Source: Pseudomonas chlororaphis (GTDB lineage Bacteria > Pseudomonadota > Gammaproteobacteria > Pseudomonadales > Pseudomonadaceae). Taken from it: a stretch of DNA of 64,000 nucleotides. Of this stretch, positions 43,710-52,119 are shown one piece after another; the first letter of the stretch is position 1; every line of letters starts with the position of its first letter. The translations under genes were made by a program, and so were the position numbers. Where the stretch lies: assembly GCF_001921865.1 (NCBI RefSeq), contig NZ_MSCT01000020.1, positions 496,001 to 560,000 on the forward strand. Direction: 5' to 3'. The notes beneath the pieces were generated by a model that worked only from the letters and a program-made list of their open reading frames with translations, was not told where the DNA came from and did no database searches.

Positions 43710-44414
43710 GTGATCACCTCGTCAACGGTTGTAAATTCAGTGGTAGAAAAGCTGCGAGCGGCCTTGGCTCGTGGCCAGTGGCGCTCCGGCGACATGCTGC
43801 CGGGGCAACGTGAATTGGCCGAGCAACTGGGCATCAGCCGCCCGAGCCTGCGCGAAGCGGTGACTGTCCTGGAAACCCTGGGCCTGGTGCGCTCCATGCC
43901 CGGCAAAGGCGTGGTGGTGCTCGAAGCCAGCCTCAACGAACAACCGGCCAGCGACAGCGGCGTGGCCGGCGCCAGCCTCGAAGACGTGCTGCAACTGCGC
44001 TACACCCTCGAGCCCTTCATTGTCGGCCTGGTGGCGCAATCCATCAGCAGCAAGGAAGTGGGCCAGTTGCGGCTGACCCTGATGGACATGCGCGAGGCCC
44101 TGGACGCCAACGACAGCGAAGCCGGGATGAACGCCTACATCGCCTTCCACGAAGAGCTGTTCACCCTGACCTCCAACCCGATTTTCCAGAACGTGGTGCA
44201 ACAGACCAGCAACGCCCTGAAGCAGAGCGCGGAGATCCTGCGCAACTCTCCCGAGCACCTGGCCGAACGCCTGGAGGAAAACGAAGCGGTGGTCCGGGCG
44301 ATCCGCAACAAGAACAGCGCGCTGGCCAGTGCCGAGATGCGCCGGCACATCCTCAAGGAAGGCCAGCGCATGGGCATCGAGTTGAACATCCCGGACGACC
44401 ATCTGGGCAACTGA
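43710..44414 (+). CDS. GntR/FadR-family (FCD) transcriptional regulator
   Basis: A 234-residue regulator. The N-terminal winged helix reads LPGQRELAEQLGISRPSLRE and AVTVLETLGLVRSMPGKGVV. The C-terminal FCD effector domain starts near LEDVLQLRYTLEPF and has FHEELFTLTSNP and EMRRHILKEGQR, with the usual metal/acid-binding His positions. It starts at GTG behind CAGGGAG. By position it probably controls the carboxylate carrier upstream and senses a small organic acid, as LldR, PdhR or GlcC do. The ligand cannot be told from sequence. Confidence 0.88.
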   Translation: MITSSTVVNSVVEKLRAALARGQWRSGDMLPGQRELAEQLGISRPSLREAVTVLETLGLVRSMPGKGVVVLEASLNEQPASDSGVAGASLEDVLQLRYTLEPFIVGLVAQSISSKEVGQLRLTLMDMREALDANDSEAGMNAYIAFHEELFTLTSNPIFQNVVQQTSNALKQSAEILRNSPEHLAERLEENEAVVRAIRNKNSALASAEMRRHILKEGQRMGIELNIPDDHLGN

Positions 44415-44459
44415 GCCTCACCCACACTTTCGTATCGGTAACCGGACTGGAGACAGGCC

Positions 44460-45170
44460 ATGGCCAGCTACGCCTTGAACAAACTTGCCTTCCCCCTCGC
44501 CGAAGCACTGCCACGGCGGCGCACGGGCGAGAAGAAACTGTTGGTCGACGACGTCTACCCGCAGATTTTCGACGCCATTCTCGAACAACGCATCGCCCCT
44601 GCCAGCCGTTTCACCGAGGACAGCCTCGGCGAAGTATTCGGGGTCAGCCGCAGCATCATTCGCCAGGTGCTGGCGCGTTTGTCCCATCAGCAGGTGGTTA
44701 TCCTGCGACCCAACCACCGGCCCCAGGTGGCGGCCCCGGACCATGAACAAACGCGGCAGATCCTGCACGCCCGGCGCCTGACGGAGATCACCCTGGTCCG
44801 GCTCGCCTGCCAACAACCGGCTCCCCGCGACCTGAAACGCCTGCGGGAGTTGATCGCCGGCGAGCGCGACTGTATCAAACGCGGCCTGCGCGGTCCGGCG
44901 ATCCGCCTGTCCGGCGAGTTTCACCTGCAATTGGCGGAGGTGGCCGGCAACGCGCCCCTGGCGCATTTTCTCGGCAGCCTGGTACCGCTGACGTCACTGG
45001 CGATTGCCCATCACCAGACACGCGCCTGCAGCCATTGCGCCTGGCAGGAACACGCGGCGATTGTCGATGCCATCGAAGACGCTGACATAAAGACGGCGGT
45101 CGGCCTGATGACCGGGCACCTGGATCACCTGGAGGAGAGGTTGCTGAAGGCCAGCGCAGGGTCGAAATAA
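44460..45170 (+). CDS. Second GntR-family (FCD) regulator
   Basis: A 236-residue protein of the same superfamily but a different branch. The winged helix is FDAILEQRIAPASRFTEDSL, then GEVFGVSRSIIRQVLARLSH. The FCD domain has SGEFHLQLAEVAGN, CAWQEHAAIVDAIEDAD and MTGHLDHLEERLL, keeping the metal-binding His set. This type is often linked to nitrogen-containing or pyrimidine-related catabolism in Pseudomonas, though nothing here proves it. It follows the first regulator by 45 bp and may be co-transcribed. Its N-terminus is extended by about 25 residues (RRRTGEKKLLVDD). Confidence 0.87.
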   Translation: MASYALNKLAFPLAEALPRRRTGEKKLLVDDVYPQIFDAILEQRIAPASRFTEDSLGEVFGVSRSIIRQVLARLSHQQVVILRPNHRPQVAAPDHEQTRQILHARRLTEITLVRLACQQPAPRDLKRLRELIAGERDCIKRGLRGPAIRLSGEFHLQLAEVAGNAPLAHFLGSLVPLTSLAIAHHQTRACSHCAWQEHAAIVDAIEDADIKTAVGLMTGHLDHLEERLLKASAGSK

Positions 45171-45191
45171 CGCGCCGAGCCCAAGATCGTT

Positions 45192-45255
45192 TCGCGAGCA
45201 AGCTCGCTCCTACAGGTTTTCCATACCCCCCTGTAGGAGCGAGCTTGCTCGCGAT
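45192..45255. repeat. REPIN
   Basis: Paired REP arms TCGCGAGCAAGCTCGCTCCT and TGTAGGAGCGAGCTTGCTCG between the convergent second GntR gene and yjiA. Core matches are perfect. Confidence 0.92.
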
Positions 45256-45280
45256 GGCATCGGTGAAAGCGCTAAGGAAA

Positions 45281-46255
45281 CTACTCCCCCACCATCCGCG
45301 CGAACCCGGCCCGGATCTTCTCTTCCGGCAGATCGTCGGCAATGAACACGATCACGCTCTCGCGCGGCTCGCCGTCGGCCCATTCGCTATCCCAGTCGAA
45401 ACCGTACAGTTTGAGGACGCCCTGGAACACCAGGCGCCGCGGCTCGCCGGCAATGCTCAGTACGCCCTTGTAGCGCAGCAGTTGCTTGCCGTGTTCTTCC
45501 AGCAGCTCGTTCATGAACGCGCTGAGGCGGTCGATATCCAGCGGCGCATCGGTGCGCAGCACCAGGCTGGAAATACGGTCGATGGAAGGCGCCTTGCTGA
45601 CCGGACGCAAGCTGATGCCGCCGCCGAGGTCGGCATTCAGGTTGAAGCCGCGCACATCCAGCAGTTCGGCCAGGTCGATCCGCCCATGCTCGACCACACG
45701 GATCGGCGCGCGACGGTTGATCCGGGTCAGGCGTTCGCTCAGGGCATTGAAGGCCGGCTCGTCCACCAGGTCGCGCTTGCTCACCAGCAGGCGGTCGGCG
45801 AAGCCGATCTGGGCCTGGGCGATGGTTTGGGTCAGGTGGTGTTCGGCGTGTTTGGCGTCCACCAGGGTAATGATGCCGTCGAGGATGTAACGCTCGCGCA
45901 GCTCTTCGTCGATGAAGAAGGTCTGGGCCACGGGCGCGGGATCGGCCAGCCCGGTGCATTCGATCACCAGCCGGTCGAAGGTGATCTCGCCGCTGTCCCG
46001 CCGTTCCAGCAGCAGGTACAGGGCCTTGGTCAGATCGGTGTGGATGGTGCAGCAGACGCAGCCATTGGACAGCGTCATCACTTGTACCGGCTCGTCGCCC
46101 AGCAACTGGGTGTCGATACCGGCCTCGCTGAATTCGTTTTCGATCACGGCGATTTTCAGGCCGTGCTCGGCCTTGAGCAGGTGACGCAGCAAGGTGGTCT
46201 TGCCGGCGCCAAGGAAACCGCTGAGCACGGTGACGGGGATTGGGGACAGCGACAT
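45281..46255 (-). CDS. yjiA: YjiA, CobW/G3E-family GTPase
   Basis: A 324-residue metal-binding GTPase. The P-loop GFLGAGKTT is at 13-21, the G3E metal motif CVCC at 66-69, then FDRLVIECTGLADPAPVAQT, and SKRDLVDE as the guanine-specificity loop. A CobW C-terminal domain follows. There is no His-rich tail like that of zinc-type COG0523 proteins. The start at 46255 excludes a 26-codon extension across a REP. It is the third gene of cstA-yjiX-yjiA, as in E. coli btsT-yjiX-yjiA. The metal and client protein are unknown. Confidence 0.9.
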   Translation of the reverse strand: MSLSPIPVTVLSGFLGAGKTTLLRHLLKAEHGLKIAVIENEFSEAGIDTQLLGDEPVQVMTLSNGCVCCTIHTDLTKALYLLLERRDSGEITFDRLVIECTGLADPAPVAQTFFIDEELRERYILDGIITLVDAKHAEHHLTQTIAQAQIGFADRLLVSKRDLVDEPAFNALSERLTRINRRAPIRVVEHGRIDLAELLDVRGFNLNADLGGGISLRPVSKAPSIDRISSLVLRTDAPLDIDRLSAFMNELLEEHGKQLLRYKGVLSIAGEPRRLVFQGVLKLYGFDWDSEWADGEPRESVIVFIADDLPEEKIRAGFARMVGE

Positions 46256-46280
46256 AAAATCTCCCATGGGCAGAAAAGAC

Positions 46281-46346
46281 TGTAGGAGCCAGCTTGCTGG
46301 CGATGGCGTCTGCGAGATCGCTATCGCCAGCAAACTGGCTCCTACA
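46281..46346. repeat. REPIN, GCCAGCTTGCTGGC variant
   Basis: Arms TGTAGGAGCCAGCTTGCTGG and ATCGCCAGCAAACTGGCTCC. GAGC is changed to GCCA/TGGC in both arms, so the hairpin still pairs. It lies inside the cstA operon between yjiX and yjiA. Confidence 0.9.
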
Positions 46347-46370
46347 GAGGGTATTACCCGATGCTACGTT

Positions 46371-46568
46371 TCAACAGCATTTCGGTCCGGACTTGCCGCC
46401 GTAGCGCGCCTCCTGGCGTTCCCGAAAGAACGCCTCGTAGCTCATCACCGGCTGGTCCGGGTGCTTGGCCTGCATATGCTCGACGTAATTGTCGTAGTCG
46501 GGCATGCCGACCATCAGGCGCGCGGCCTGACCGAGGTATTTACCGAGGCGACTCAGGTCATTGAACAT
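46371..46568 (-). CDS. yjiX: YjiX/YbdD-family small protein
   Basis: A 65-residue protein starting MFNDLSRLGKYLGQAARLMV, with GMPDYDNYVEHMQAKHPDQP and FFRERQEARYGGKSGPKCC. It matches the YbdD/YjiX family at full length, including the C-terminal Cys-Cys. Function unknown; it is always next to a CstA-type transporter. It follows cstA by 15 bp. The paired terminal cysteines and the metal-chaperone gene yjiA downstream suggest metal handling (inference). Confidence 0.93.
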   Translation of the reverse strand: MFNDLSRLGKYLGQAARLMVGMPDYDNYVEHMQAKHPDQPVMSYEAFFRERQEARYGGKSGPKCC

Positions 46569-46583
46569 GGTTGCAGTCCTCGT

Positions 46584-48650
46584 TTACGCGTCCGGCAGGG
46601 CCTGGAACGGCGCTTCTTTATCCGTGCGCTCCTTGTTGCCCCAGGCGGCGATGCCGACCTTGAGCGCATAGAACAGGATGCTGAACACCACCAGCAGGAA
46701 CAGCACCGTCAGCGTGGCGTTGGTGTAGGCGTTGAAGATCACGTGCTGCATCTGTTCGATGCTCTTGGCCGGGGCCACCACCTGGCCGGCGGCCAGGGCG
46801 TCGCTGTACTTCTTCGCCAGGGCCAGGAAACCCACCGCCGGGCTTGGGTCGAACAGCTTGATCAGGCCCGCGGTGGTGGTGCAGATCAGCAGCCAGGCCG
46901 CCGGCAGCAGGGTGACCCAGATGTAGCGCTGGCGCTTCATCTTGATCAGCACCACGGTGCCCAGCATCAGGGCGATACCGGCCAGCATCTGGTTGGAGAT
47001 GCCGAACAGCGGCCACAAGGTGTTGATGCCACCCAGCGGGTCGATCACGCCCTGGTACAGCAGGTAACCCCAGAGGGCCACGCAGCCGGCGGTGGCGATC
47101 AGGTTGGCGGTCCAGGATTCGGTGCGTTTCAGCGCCGGCACGAAGGAACCCAGCAGGTCCTGCAGCATAAAGCGCCCGGCGCGGGTGCCGGCGTCCACCG
47201 CGGTGAGGATGAACAGCGCCTCGAACAGGATCGCGAAGTGGTACCAGAAGGCCATGGTGTTTTCACCCGGCAACACCGTGTGCAGGATCTGCGCGATGCC
47301 CACCGCCAGGGTCGGCGCGCCGCCGGCACGGGCGAGGATGGTGGTTTCACCGATGTCCTTGGCCACCGCCTGTAACTGATCAGGGGTGATGGCAAAGCCC
47401 CAGCTGCTGACGGTCTGCGCCACGGTCACCACGTCGCCGCCGACGATGGCCGCCGGGCTGTTCATGGCGAAGTACACGCCCGGCTCGATCACCGAGGCGG
47501 CGACCATCGCCATGATGGCCACGAAGGACTCCATCAGCATGCCGCCGTAACCGATGTAGCGGGCGTTGGTTTCGTTATCCAGCAACTTGGGCGTGGTCCC
47601 CGAGGAGATCAGCGCGTGGAAGCCGGACACCGCGCCGCAGGCGATGGTGATGAACAGGAACGGGAACAGGCCGCCCTTCCACACCGGGCCGGTGCCGTCG
47701 GTGAACTGGGTCAGGGCCGGCATTTTCAGCTCGGGCATGGTGATCAGGATGCCGATCGCCAGGGCGATGATGGTGCCGATCTTGAGGAAGGTCGACAGGT
47801 AGTCGCGCGGCGCCAGGATCAGCCACACCGGCAGTACCGCGGCGACGAAGCCGTAGCCGATCAGCATCCAGGTGATCTGCACGCCGGTGAAGGTGAAGGC
47901 CTTGGCCCACACCGGGTCGGCGGCGATCTGCCCGCCCAGCCAGATCGAGCCCAGCAGCAGGAGCACGCCGATGATCGAGATCTCGCCGATGCGGCCCGGG
48001 CGGATGTAGCGCATGTACACGCCCATGAACATCGCGATCGGGATGGTCGCCATCACCGTGAAGATGCCCCACGGGCTCTCGGCCAGGGCCTTGACCACGA
48101 TCAGCGCCAGCACCGCGAGGATGATGATCATGATCAGGAAGCAGCCGAACAGGGCGATGGTGCCGGGGATGCGGCCCATTTCCTCGCGGACCATGTCGCC
48201 CAGGGAGCGGCCGTTGCGCCGGGTGGAGAGGAACAGGACCATGAAGTCCTGCACCGCGCCGGCCAGCACCACCCCGGCAATCAGCCACAGGGTGCCGGGC
48301 AGGTAGCCCATCTGCGCCGCCAATACCGGGCCCACGAGAGGACCTGCGCCAGCGATGGCCGCGAAGTGGTGGCCGAAGAGGATGTGTTTGTTGGTCGGCA
48401 CGTAGTCCAGACCGTCGTTGTTGAGCACGGCGGGAGTGGCCCGACGCGGGTCGAGTTGCATCACGTTATTGGCGATGAACAGGCTGTAGTAGCGGTAGGC
48501 GACCAGGTAGATGGCCACGGCAGCAACCACGATCCACAAGGCGTTGATCGCCTCGCCGCGGCGCAATGCCACTACGCCTAAGGCGCACGCTCCCACGATT
48601 GCCAACACCAGCCAGGGTAAGTGGCGGAGCGGGCTATTATTATTTTTCAT
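46584..48650 (-). CDS. cstA: CstA/BtsT-family carbon starvation transporter
   Basis: A 688-residue membrane protein with about 16 hydrophobic spans. CstA hallmarks are visible: HHFAAIAGAGPLVGPVLAAQ, FLSTRRNGRSLGDMVREEMG, SSGTTPKLLDNETNARYIGY and ILHTVLPGENTMAFWYHFA. Members import pyruvate (BtsT, YbdD-linked CstA) or peptides during starvation. Gene order points to the BtsT/pyruvate branch. A leader of about 280 bp separates it from mapZ, which is divergent; I see no obvious operator there. Confidence 0.93.
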   Translation of the reverse strand: MKNNNSPLRHLPWLVLAIVGACALGVVALRRGEAINALWIVVAAVAIYLVAYRYYSLFIANNVMQLDPRRATPAVLNNDGLDYVPTNKHILFGHHFAAIAGAGPLVGPVLAAQMGYLPGTLWLIAGVVLAGAVQDFMVLFLSTRRNGRSLGDMVREEMGRIPGTIALFGCFLIMIIILAVLALIVVKALAESPWGIFTVMATIPIAMFMGVYMRYIRPGRIGEISIIGVLLLLGSIWLGGQIAADPVWAKAFTFTGVQITWMLIGYGFVAAVLPVWLILAPRDYLSTFLKIGTIIALAIGILITMPELKMPALTQFTDGTGPVWKGGLFPFLFITIACGAVSGFHALISSGTTPKLLDNETNARYIGYGGMLMESFVAIMAMVAASVIEPGVYFAMNSPAAIVGGDVVTVAQTVSSWGFAITPDQLQAVAKDIGETTILARAGGAPTLAVGIAQILHTVLPGENTMAFWYHFAILFEALFILTAVDAGTRAGRFMLQDLLGSFVPALKRTESWTANLIATAGCVALWGYLLYQGVIDPLGGINTLWPLFGISNQMLAGIALMLGTVVLIKMKRQRYIWVTLLPAAWLLICTTTAGLIKLFDPSPAVGFLALAKKYSDALAAGQVVAPAKSIEQMQHVIFNAYTNATLTVLFLLVVFSILFYALKVGIAAWGNKERTDKEAPFQALPDA

Positions 48651-48933
48651 TTTATTATTCCAGCCAGAGTGGACAAGAAAGACAGCCCTCGGAGTTTAGC
48701 GCTACTGGCCCCAAAGGCCACCCCCACATTGGTCTAGAGCATTCTTTTAAGCATTTTCCCGCCTCTTTGCAGTACCTGATGCAACCCTTTGCGAAGCGCG
48801 GCTCTCTCTGGAACGGGATGATCAAAGGTGCATGCCGTCGGCGACCGTGACTCTTGTCGCAAGGGGGCCGCCGGCTATAGCGCAGGCGCCGAACCGGGGT
48901 CTATAGTCACTGCACCATGCAGAGGGGCTGCTC

Positions 48934-49302
48934 ATGAGCGAACACCATTCCGATCGTCGCCGTTTCAAACGCATCGCCTTCGATGCCCGCACCGAACTGA
49001 GCCAGGGCTCTCAACGCTGGTCCGTGCAATTGCTCGACCTCTCGCTCAAGGGCATGTTGATCCAGCGTCCCGAGCCCTGGCAGGGGGACGCAAGCCTGCC
49101 GTTCAAAGCCGATATCCATTTGAGCACTGACGCCGACGTACGCATGGACGTGCAACTGGCGCACGACGATCACGGCCAGTTGGGCTTCGTCTGCCTGCAT
49201 ATAGACCTGGAATCGATCGAGCATCTGCGCCGGTTGATCGAGTTCAACCTTGCCGACCCGCAGGAACTGGAGCGCGAGCTGGGGGCGCTGATCGAGGTCT
49301 GA
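48934..49302 (+). CDS. mapZ: MapZ-like PilZ-domain c-di-GMP receptor
   Basis: A 122-residue protein that is a single PilZ domain. The c-di-GMP motif RxxxR is at residues 9-13 (RRFKR) and DxSxxG at 35-40 (DLSLKG). A C-terminal helix (SIEHLRRLIEFNLADPQELE) matches the P. aeruginosa adaptor PA4608/MapZ closely, as far as memory goes. MapZ binds the methyltransferase CheR when loaded with c-di-GMP and so tunes chemotaxis and motility. It lies divergent from cstA, as in P. aeruginosa, close to the c-di-GMP enzyme MorA in the same window. Confidence 0.9.
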   Translation: MSEHHSDRRRFKRIAFDARTELSQGSQRWSVQLLDLSLKGMLIQRPEPWQGDASLPFKADIHLSTDADVRMDVQLAHDDHGQLGFVCLHIDLESIEHLRRLIEFNLADPQELERELGALIEV

Positions 49303-49326
49303 GCGCCCACCGTTCTCATTGAGCGT

Positions 49327-50058
49327 TCAAGGAAATGCCGCGGGCTCGGGAAATTCGCTTTCCGCATCCCAGTAACCGGGCTGCTGTCGACTGGCAGTGG
49401 TCCATTGCCCATCCACCCAGCGATAGATGCGGTAGGTGGTCACGAAATCATCCCCTTCACTGGCAGGCGCCGAAGACACCTGGGCGATCGAGTCGGTGCT
49501 GCCCGCCTGGGTCGACGACAGGACCTGCCAGGCCGCCTTGCCGGTCTGGGCCATTGTCAGCGGACGCTGCTTGCCGTCTTCGTCACGATAGACCAGCGGC
49601 TCCAGCCGGCTGCGGGTCGGCGCCAGGATCTGCGTCGCCGGACCGCTGTAAGTGCCCATGGGCGCCGTCTGATCCACAGTGAGGAAAAACGCCGGGTACG
49701 GCAGGCCGCTGAGCGGTGCCTTTTCCACCTTGGCCAACGGGTAGCCCAAGGCCTGCTCGGCAAGCACTTCTCCGACGTCCGAAACCAGGCGCACCCGCGC
49801 TTGCAACTGCGGCTGGTGCTCGCTGTCGGTCGACTCGTCGAAGGTCTCTTCGTCCAGGCCGCTGCCCCAGCTCTGGGCATGCAATTGCGCGGTGATGCGC
49901 CGGTCTTCCAGCACCTCGAGCACCGTACCGTCGCCGACCAGCAACTCCTGGGCGATCCGATAGCCACGCGGCGCGTCTTCCTGGCTGGCCAGCGCCAGGC
50001 CGCCGCCCCAGCACAGCACGAAACCGAGGGCGCCAAGGCCCGCTCCTGTCATCCGCAT
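49327..50058 (-). CDS. Exported hypothetical protein (PA4610-like)
   Basis: A 243-residue protein with a signal peptide (MRMTGAGLGALGFVLCWGGG, then LALA before SQEDAPRG). The mature part is beta-rich, with RITAQLHAQSWGSGLDEET and YRIYRWVDGQWTTASRQQPG. There are no cysteines in it and no known motif. The start at 50058 is preferred because AAAGGA lies 8 bases upstream; ATG at 50067 lies too close to that site. It follows radA by 28 bp on the same strand and may be co-transcribed. Function unknown. Confidence 0.78.
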   Translation of the reverse strand: MRMTGAGLGALGFVLCWGGGLALASQEDAPRGYRIAQELLVGDGTVLEVLEDRRITAQLHAQSWGSGLDEETFDESTDSEHQPQLQARVRLVSDVGEVLAEQALGYPLAKVEKAPLSGLPYPAFFLTVDQTAPMGTYSGPATQILAPTRSRLEPLVYRDEDGKQRPLTMAQTGKAAWQVLSSTQAGSTDSIAQVSSAPASEGDDFVTTYRIYRWVDGQWTTASRQQPGYWDAESEFPEPAAFP

Positions 50059-50086
50059 GAACTGCATCCTTTCAGTGGCACATGGT

Positions 50087-51454
50087 TTATTCGAACAGCG
50101 CATCCAGCGCCTGTTCCAAACGGGTTACCGCAATGATCCGCAAACCTTGCGGCGCTTCTTTCGGCGCATTGCCCTTGGGCACGATGGCCCGCTTGAAGCC
50201 GTGCTTGGCCGCCTCCTTGAGGCGCTCCTGGCCGCTCGGCACCGGACGCACTTCGCCGGACAGGCCGACTTCGCCGAACACCAACAGGTCGTGGGGCAAG
50301 GGTCGGTTGCGCAGGCTCGACATCACCGCCGCCATCAGCGCCAGGTCGGACGCGGTTTCCAGCACCTTGACCCCGCCGACCACGTTGAGGAACACGTCCT
50401 GGTCGTGGGTCGGGATGCCGCCGTGGCGATGCAGCACCGCCAGCAGCATCGCCAGGCGGTTCTGGTCCAGGCCCAGGGTGACCCGCCGCGGGTTGGCCAG
50501 GTGGCTGTCATCCACCAGCGCCTGGACTTCCACCAGCATCGGCCGGGTGCCTTCCCAGGTGGCCATGACCACGCTGCCCGGGACCTCTTCCTGGGCCCGG
50601 GTAAGGAAAATCGCCGAAGGGTTGGACACTTCCTTCAGGCCGCGGTCGGTCATGCCGAACACGCCCAGTTCGTTGACCGCGCCGAAACGGTTCTTTACCG
50701 CCCGCAGCAGGCGCAGGCGGCCGTCGGACTCGCCTTCGAAATACAGCACGGTGTCGACCATGTGCTCCAGGACCCGCGGCCCGGCCAGCGCACCTTCCTT
50801 GGTCACGTGGCCGACCAGGAAGATCGCCGTGCCGCTCTGCTTGGCGTAACGCACCAGCAGCGCCGCGCTTTCGCGCACCTGGGACACGCCACCCGGGGCC
50901 GATTGCAGTTGTTCGGTGAAGATGGTCTGGATCGAGTCGATCACCATGACCTTGGGCTTCTCCTGCCGGGCCGTGGCGATGATGGTTTCGATGCAGGTTT
51001 CGGTCATCACCCGCAGTTGGTCCTGAGGCAGGCCCAGGCGCCGGGCGCGCATCGCCACCTGTTGTTGGGATTCCTCGCCGGTGACGTAGAGCGCCGGCAT
51101 GCGCGTGGCGATGTTGCACAGGGTCTGCAACAGAATGGTCGACTTGCCGATCCCCGGATCGCCGCCGATCAGCACCACCGAACCGTCCACCAGGCCGCCA
51201 CCGAGTACCCGGTCCAGTTCGCCGGACGCCGTGGAAAACCGCGGGATCTCTTCGACGCTGACCTCGGCCAGGGTCTTGATCTGCGCCTGCTGCCCGGCCC
51301 AACCGGTGCGACCGCTGGGCGCCGCGGCGCCGCCGCTTTCCACCAGGGTTTCAGTCAGGGTATTCCAGGCCCCGCACTCACCGCACTGGCCGGCCCATTT
51401 GGGAAAGGTGGCGCCGCACTCGGTGCAGCCGTACATGCGCTTGGCCTTGGCCAT
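50087..51454 (-). CDS. radA: RadA/Sms DNA repair ATPase
   Basis: A 455-residue protein with the RadA plan: N-terminal C4 zinc finger (CTECGATFP and CGECGAWN), RecA-like ATPase with GGDPGIGKST, the KNRFG motif (AVKNRFGAVNELG), and a C-terminal Lon-like domain ending FGEVGLSGEVRPVPSGQERL. It promotes branch migration in recombinational repair. The start at 51454 (MAKAKRMYGCTECG) is the family start. Confidence 0.97.
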   Translation of the reverse strand: MAKAKRMYGCTECGATFPKWAGQCGECGAWNTLTETLVESGGAAAPSGRTGWAGQQAQIKTLAEVSVEEIPRFSTASGELDRVLGGGLVDGSVVLIGGDPGIGKSTILLQTLCNIATRMPALYVTGEESQQQVAMRARRLGLPQDQLRVMTETCIETIIATARQEKPKVMVIDSIQTIFTEQLQSAPGGVSQVRESAALLVRYAKQSGTAIFLVGHVTKEGALAGPRVLEHMVDTVLYFEGESDGRLRLLRAVKNRFGAVNELGVFGMTDRGLKEVSNPSAIFLTRAQEEVPGSVVMATWEGTRPMLVEVQALVDDSHLANPRRVTLGLDQNRLAMLLAVLHRHGGIPTHDQDVFLNVVGGVKVLETASDLALMAAVMSSLRNRPLPHDLLVFGEVGLSGEVRPVPSGQERLKEAAKHGFKRAIVPKGNAPKEAPQGLRIIAVTRLEQALDALFE

Positions 51455-51499
51455 CTGAACCCCCGGCAAAAACCGCGATGATAGCTCAGCTGGAGCGGA

Positions 51500-52051
51500 T
51501 CAGCGCGGCGCGGCCGTGTGGATTTCGCCGCTGGCCAGACGCGTGGCGCTGTTGCCCAAGGGATCTTCGGCGTTCAGGTCGGCGCCCTTGCGCGCCAGGA
51601 CGTCGAGCAACTCCACCCGCTTGAACAGCCCGGCATACATCGCGGCGGTCTGCCCGGCGCCGTTGCGCTGGTCGGGGTTGCAGTCGGTGGCCAGCAGGCG
51701 TCGGGCGATCGTCACCTCGCCCTTGAAGATGGCGCCCATCAGCGCGGTATTGCCTCTTTTGTCCTGGGCGCAGGCATCGGCGCCGGCGGCCAGCAGCCGT
51801 TCGACCGCCGGCCCCTGGCCGTGATACGCCGCCAGGATCAAGGCGGTGTAGCCCTTCTCGTCCTGGGTATCGAGGGCGTAACCGGCCTCGATAAAGGTGT
51901 CGAGCATCTCGACGTCGCCCCGGCGGGCGGCATCGAAGTAGTAATTTTGCAGCTGGGTTTTCATGGCGGCCGGGTCGCCAGGTACAGGCTCCGGCCCCGC
52001 GAAAGCACTCAGCGAGCAACAGGCTAGAAACGCAGAAATATACAGACGCAT
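51500..52051 (-). CDS. ankB: AnkB-type periplasmic ankyrin-repeat protein
   Basis: A 183-residue exported protein (signal MRLYISAFLACCSLSAFA) with four ankyrin repeats: YYFDAARRGDVEMLDTFIEA, GYTALILAAYHGQGPAVERL, GNTALMGAIFKGEVTIARRL and GQTAAMYAGLFKRVELLDVL. In P. aeruginosa AnkB protects or supports the periplasmic catalase KatB, and the two genes are adjacent here too. It follows katB by 68 bp, with a hairpin between. AAGGAG lies 8 bases before the ATG. Confidence 0.93.
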   Translation of the reverse strand: MRLYISAFLACCSLSAFAGPEPVPGDPAAMKTQLQNYYFDAARRGDVEMLDTFIEAGYALDTQDEKGYTALILAAYHGQGPAVERLLAAGADACAQDKRGNTALMGAIFKGEVTIARRLLATDCNPDQRNGAGQTAAMYAGLFKRVELLDVLARKGADLNAEDPLGNSATRLASGEIHTAAPR

Positions 52052-52085
52052 GATGTAGCTCCTTGCACGCTCCTACCAAGAGAGT

Positions 52086-52108
52086 GTCACGCCGCAAAGC
52101 GGCGTGAC
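52086..52108. terminator. Hairpin between katB and ankB
   Basis: The perfect stem GTCACGCCGC / GCGGCGTGAC with a 3-base loop lies directly after katB. On the minus strand no T-run follows, so it may stabilise the katB message or attenuate rather than fully stop transcription. Confidence 0.6.
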
Positions 52109-52119
52109 ATGACTGGGAC

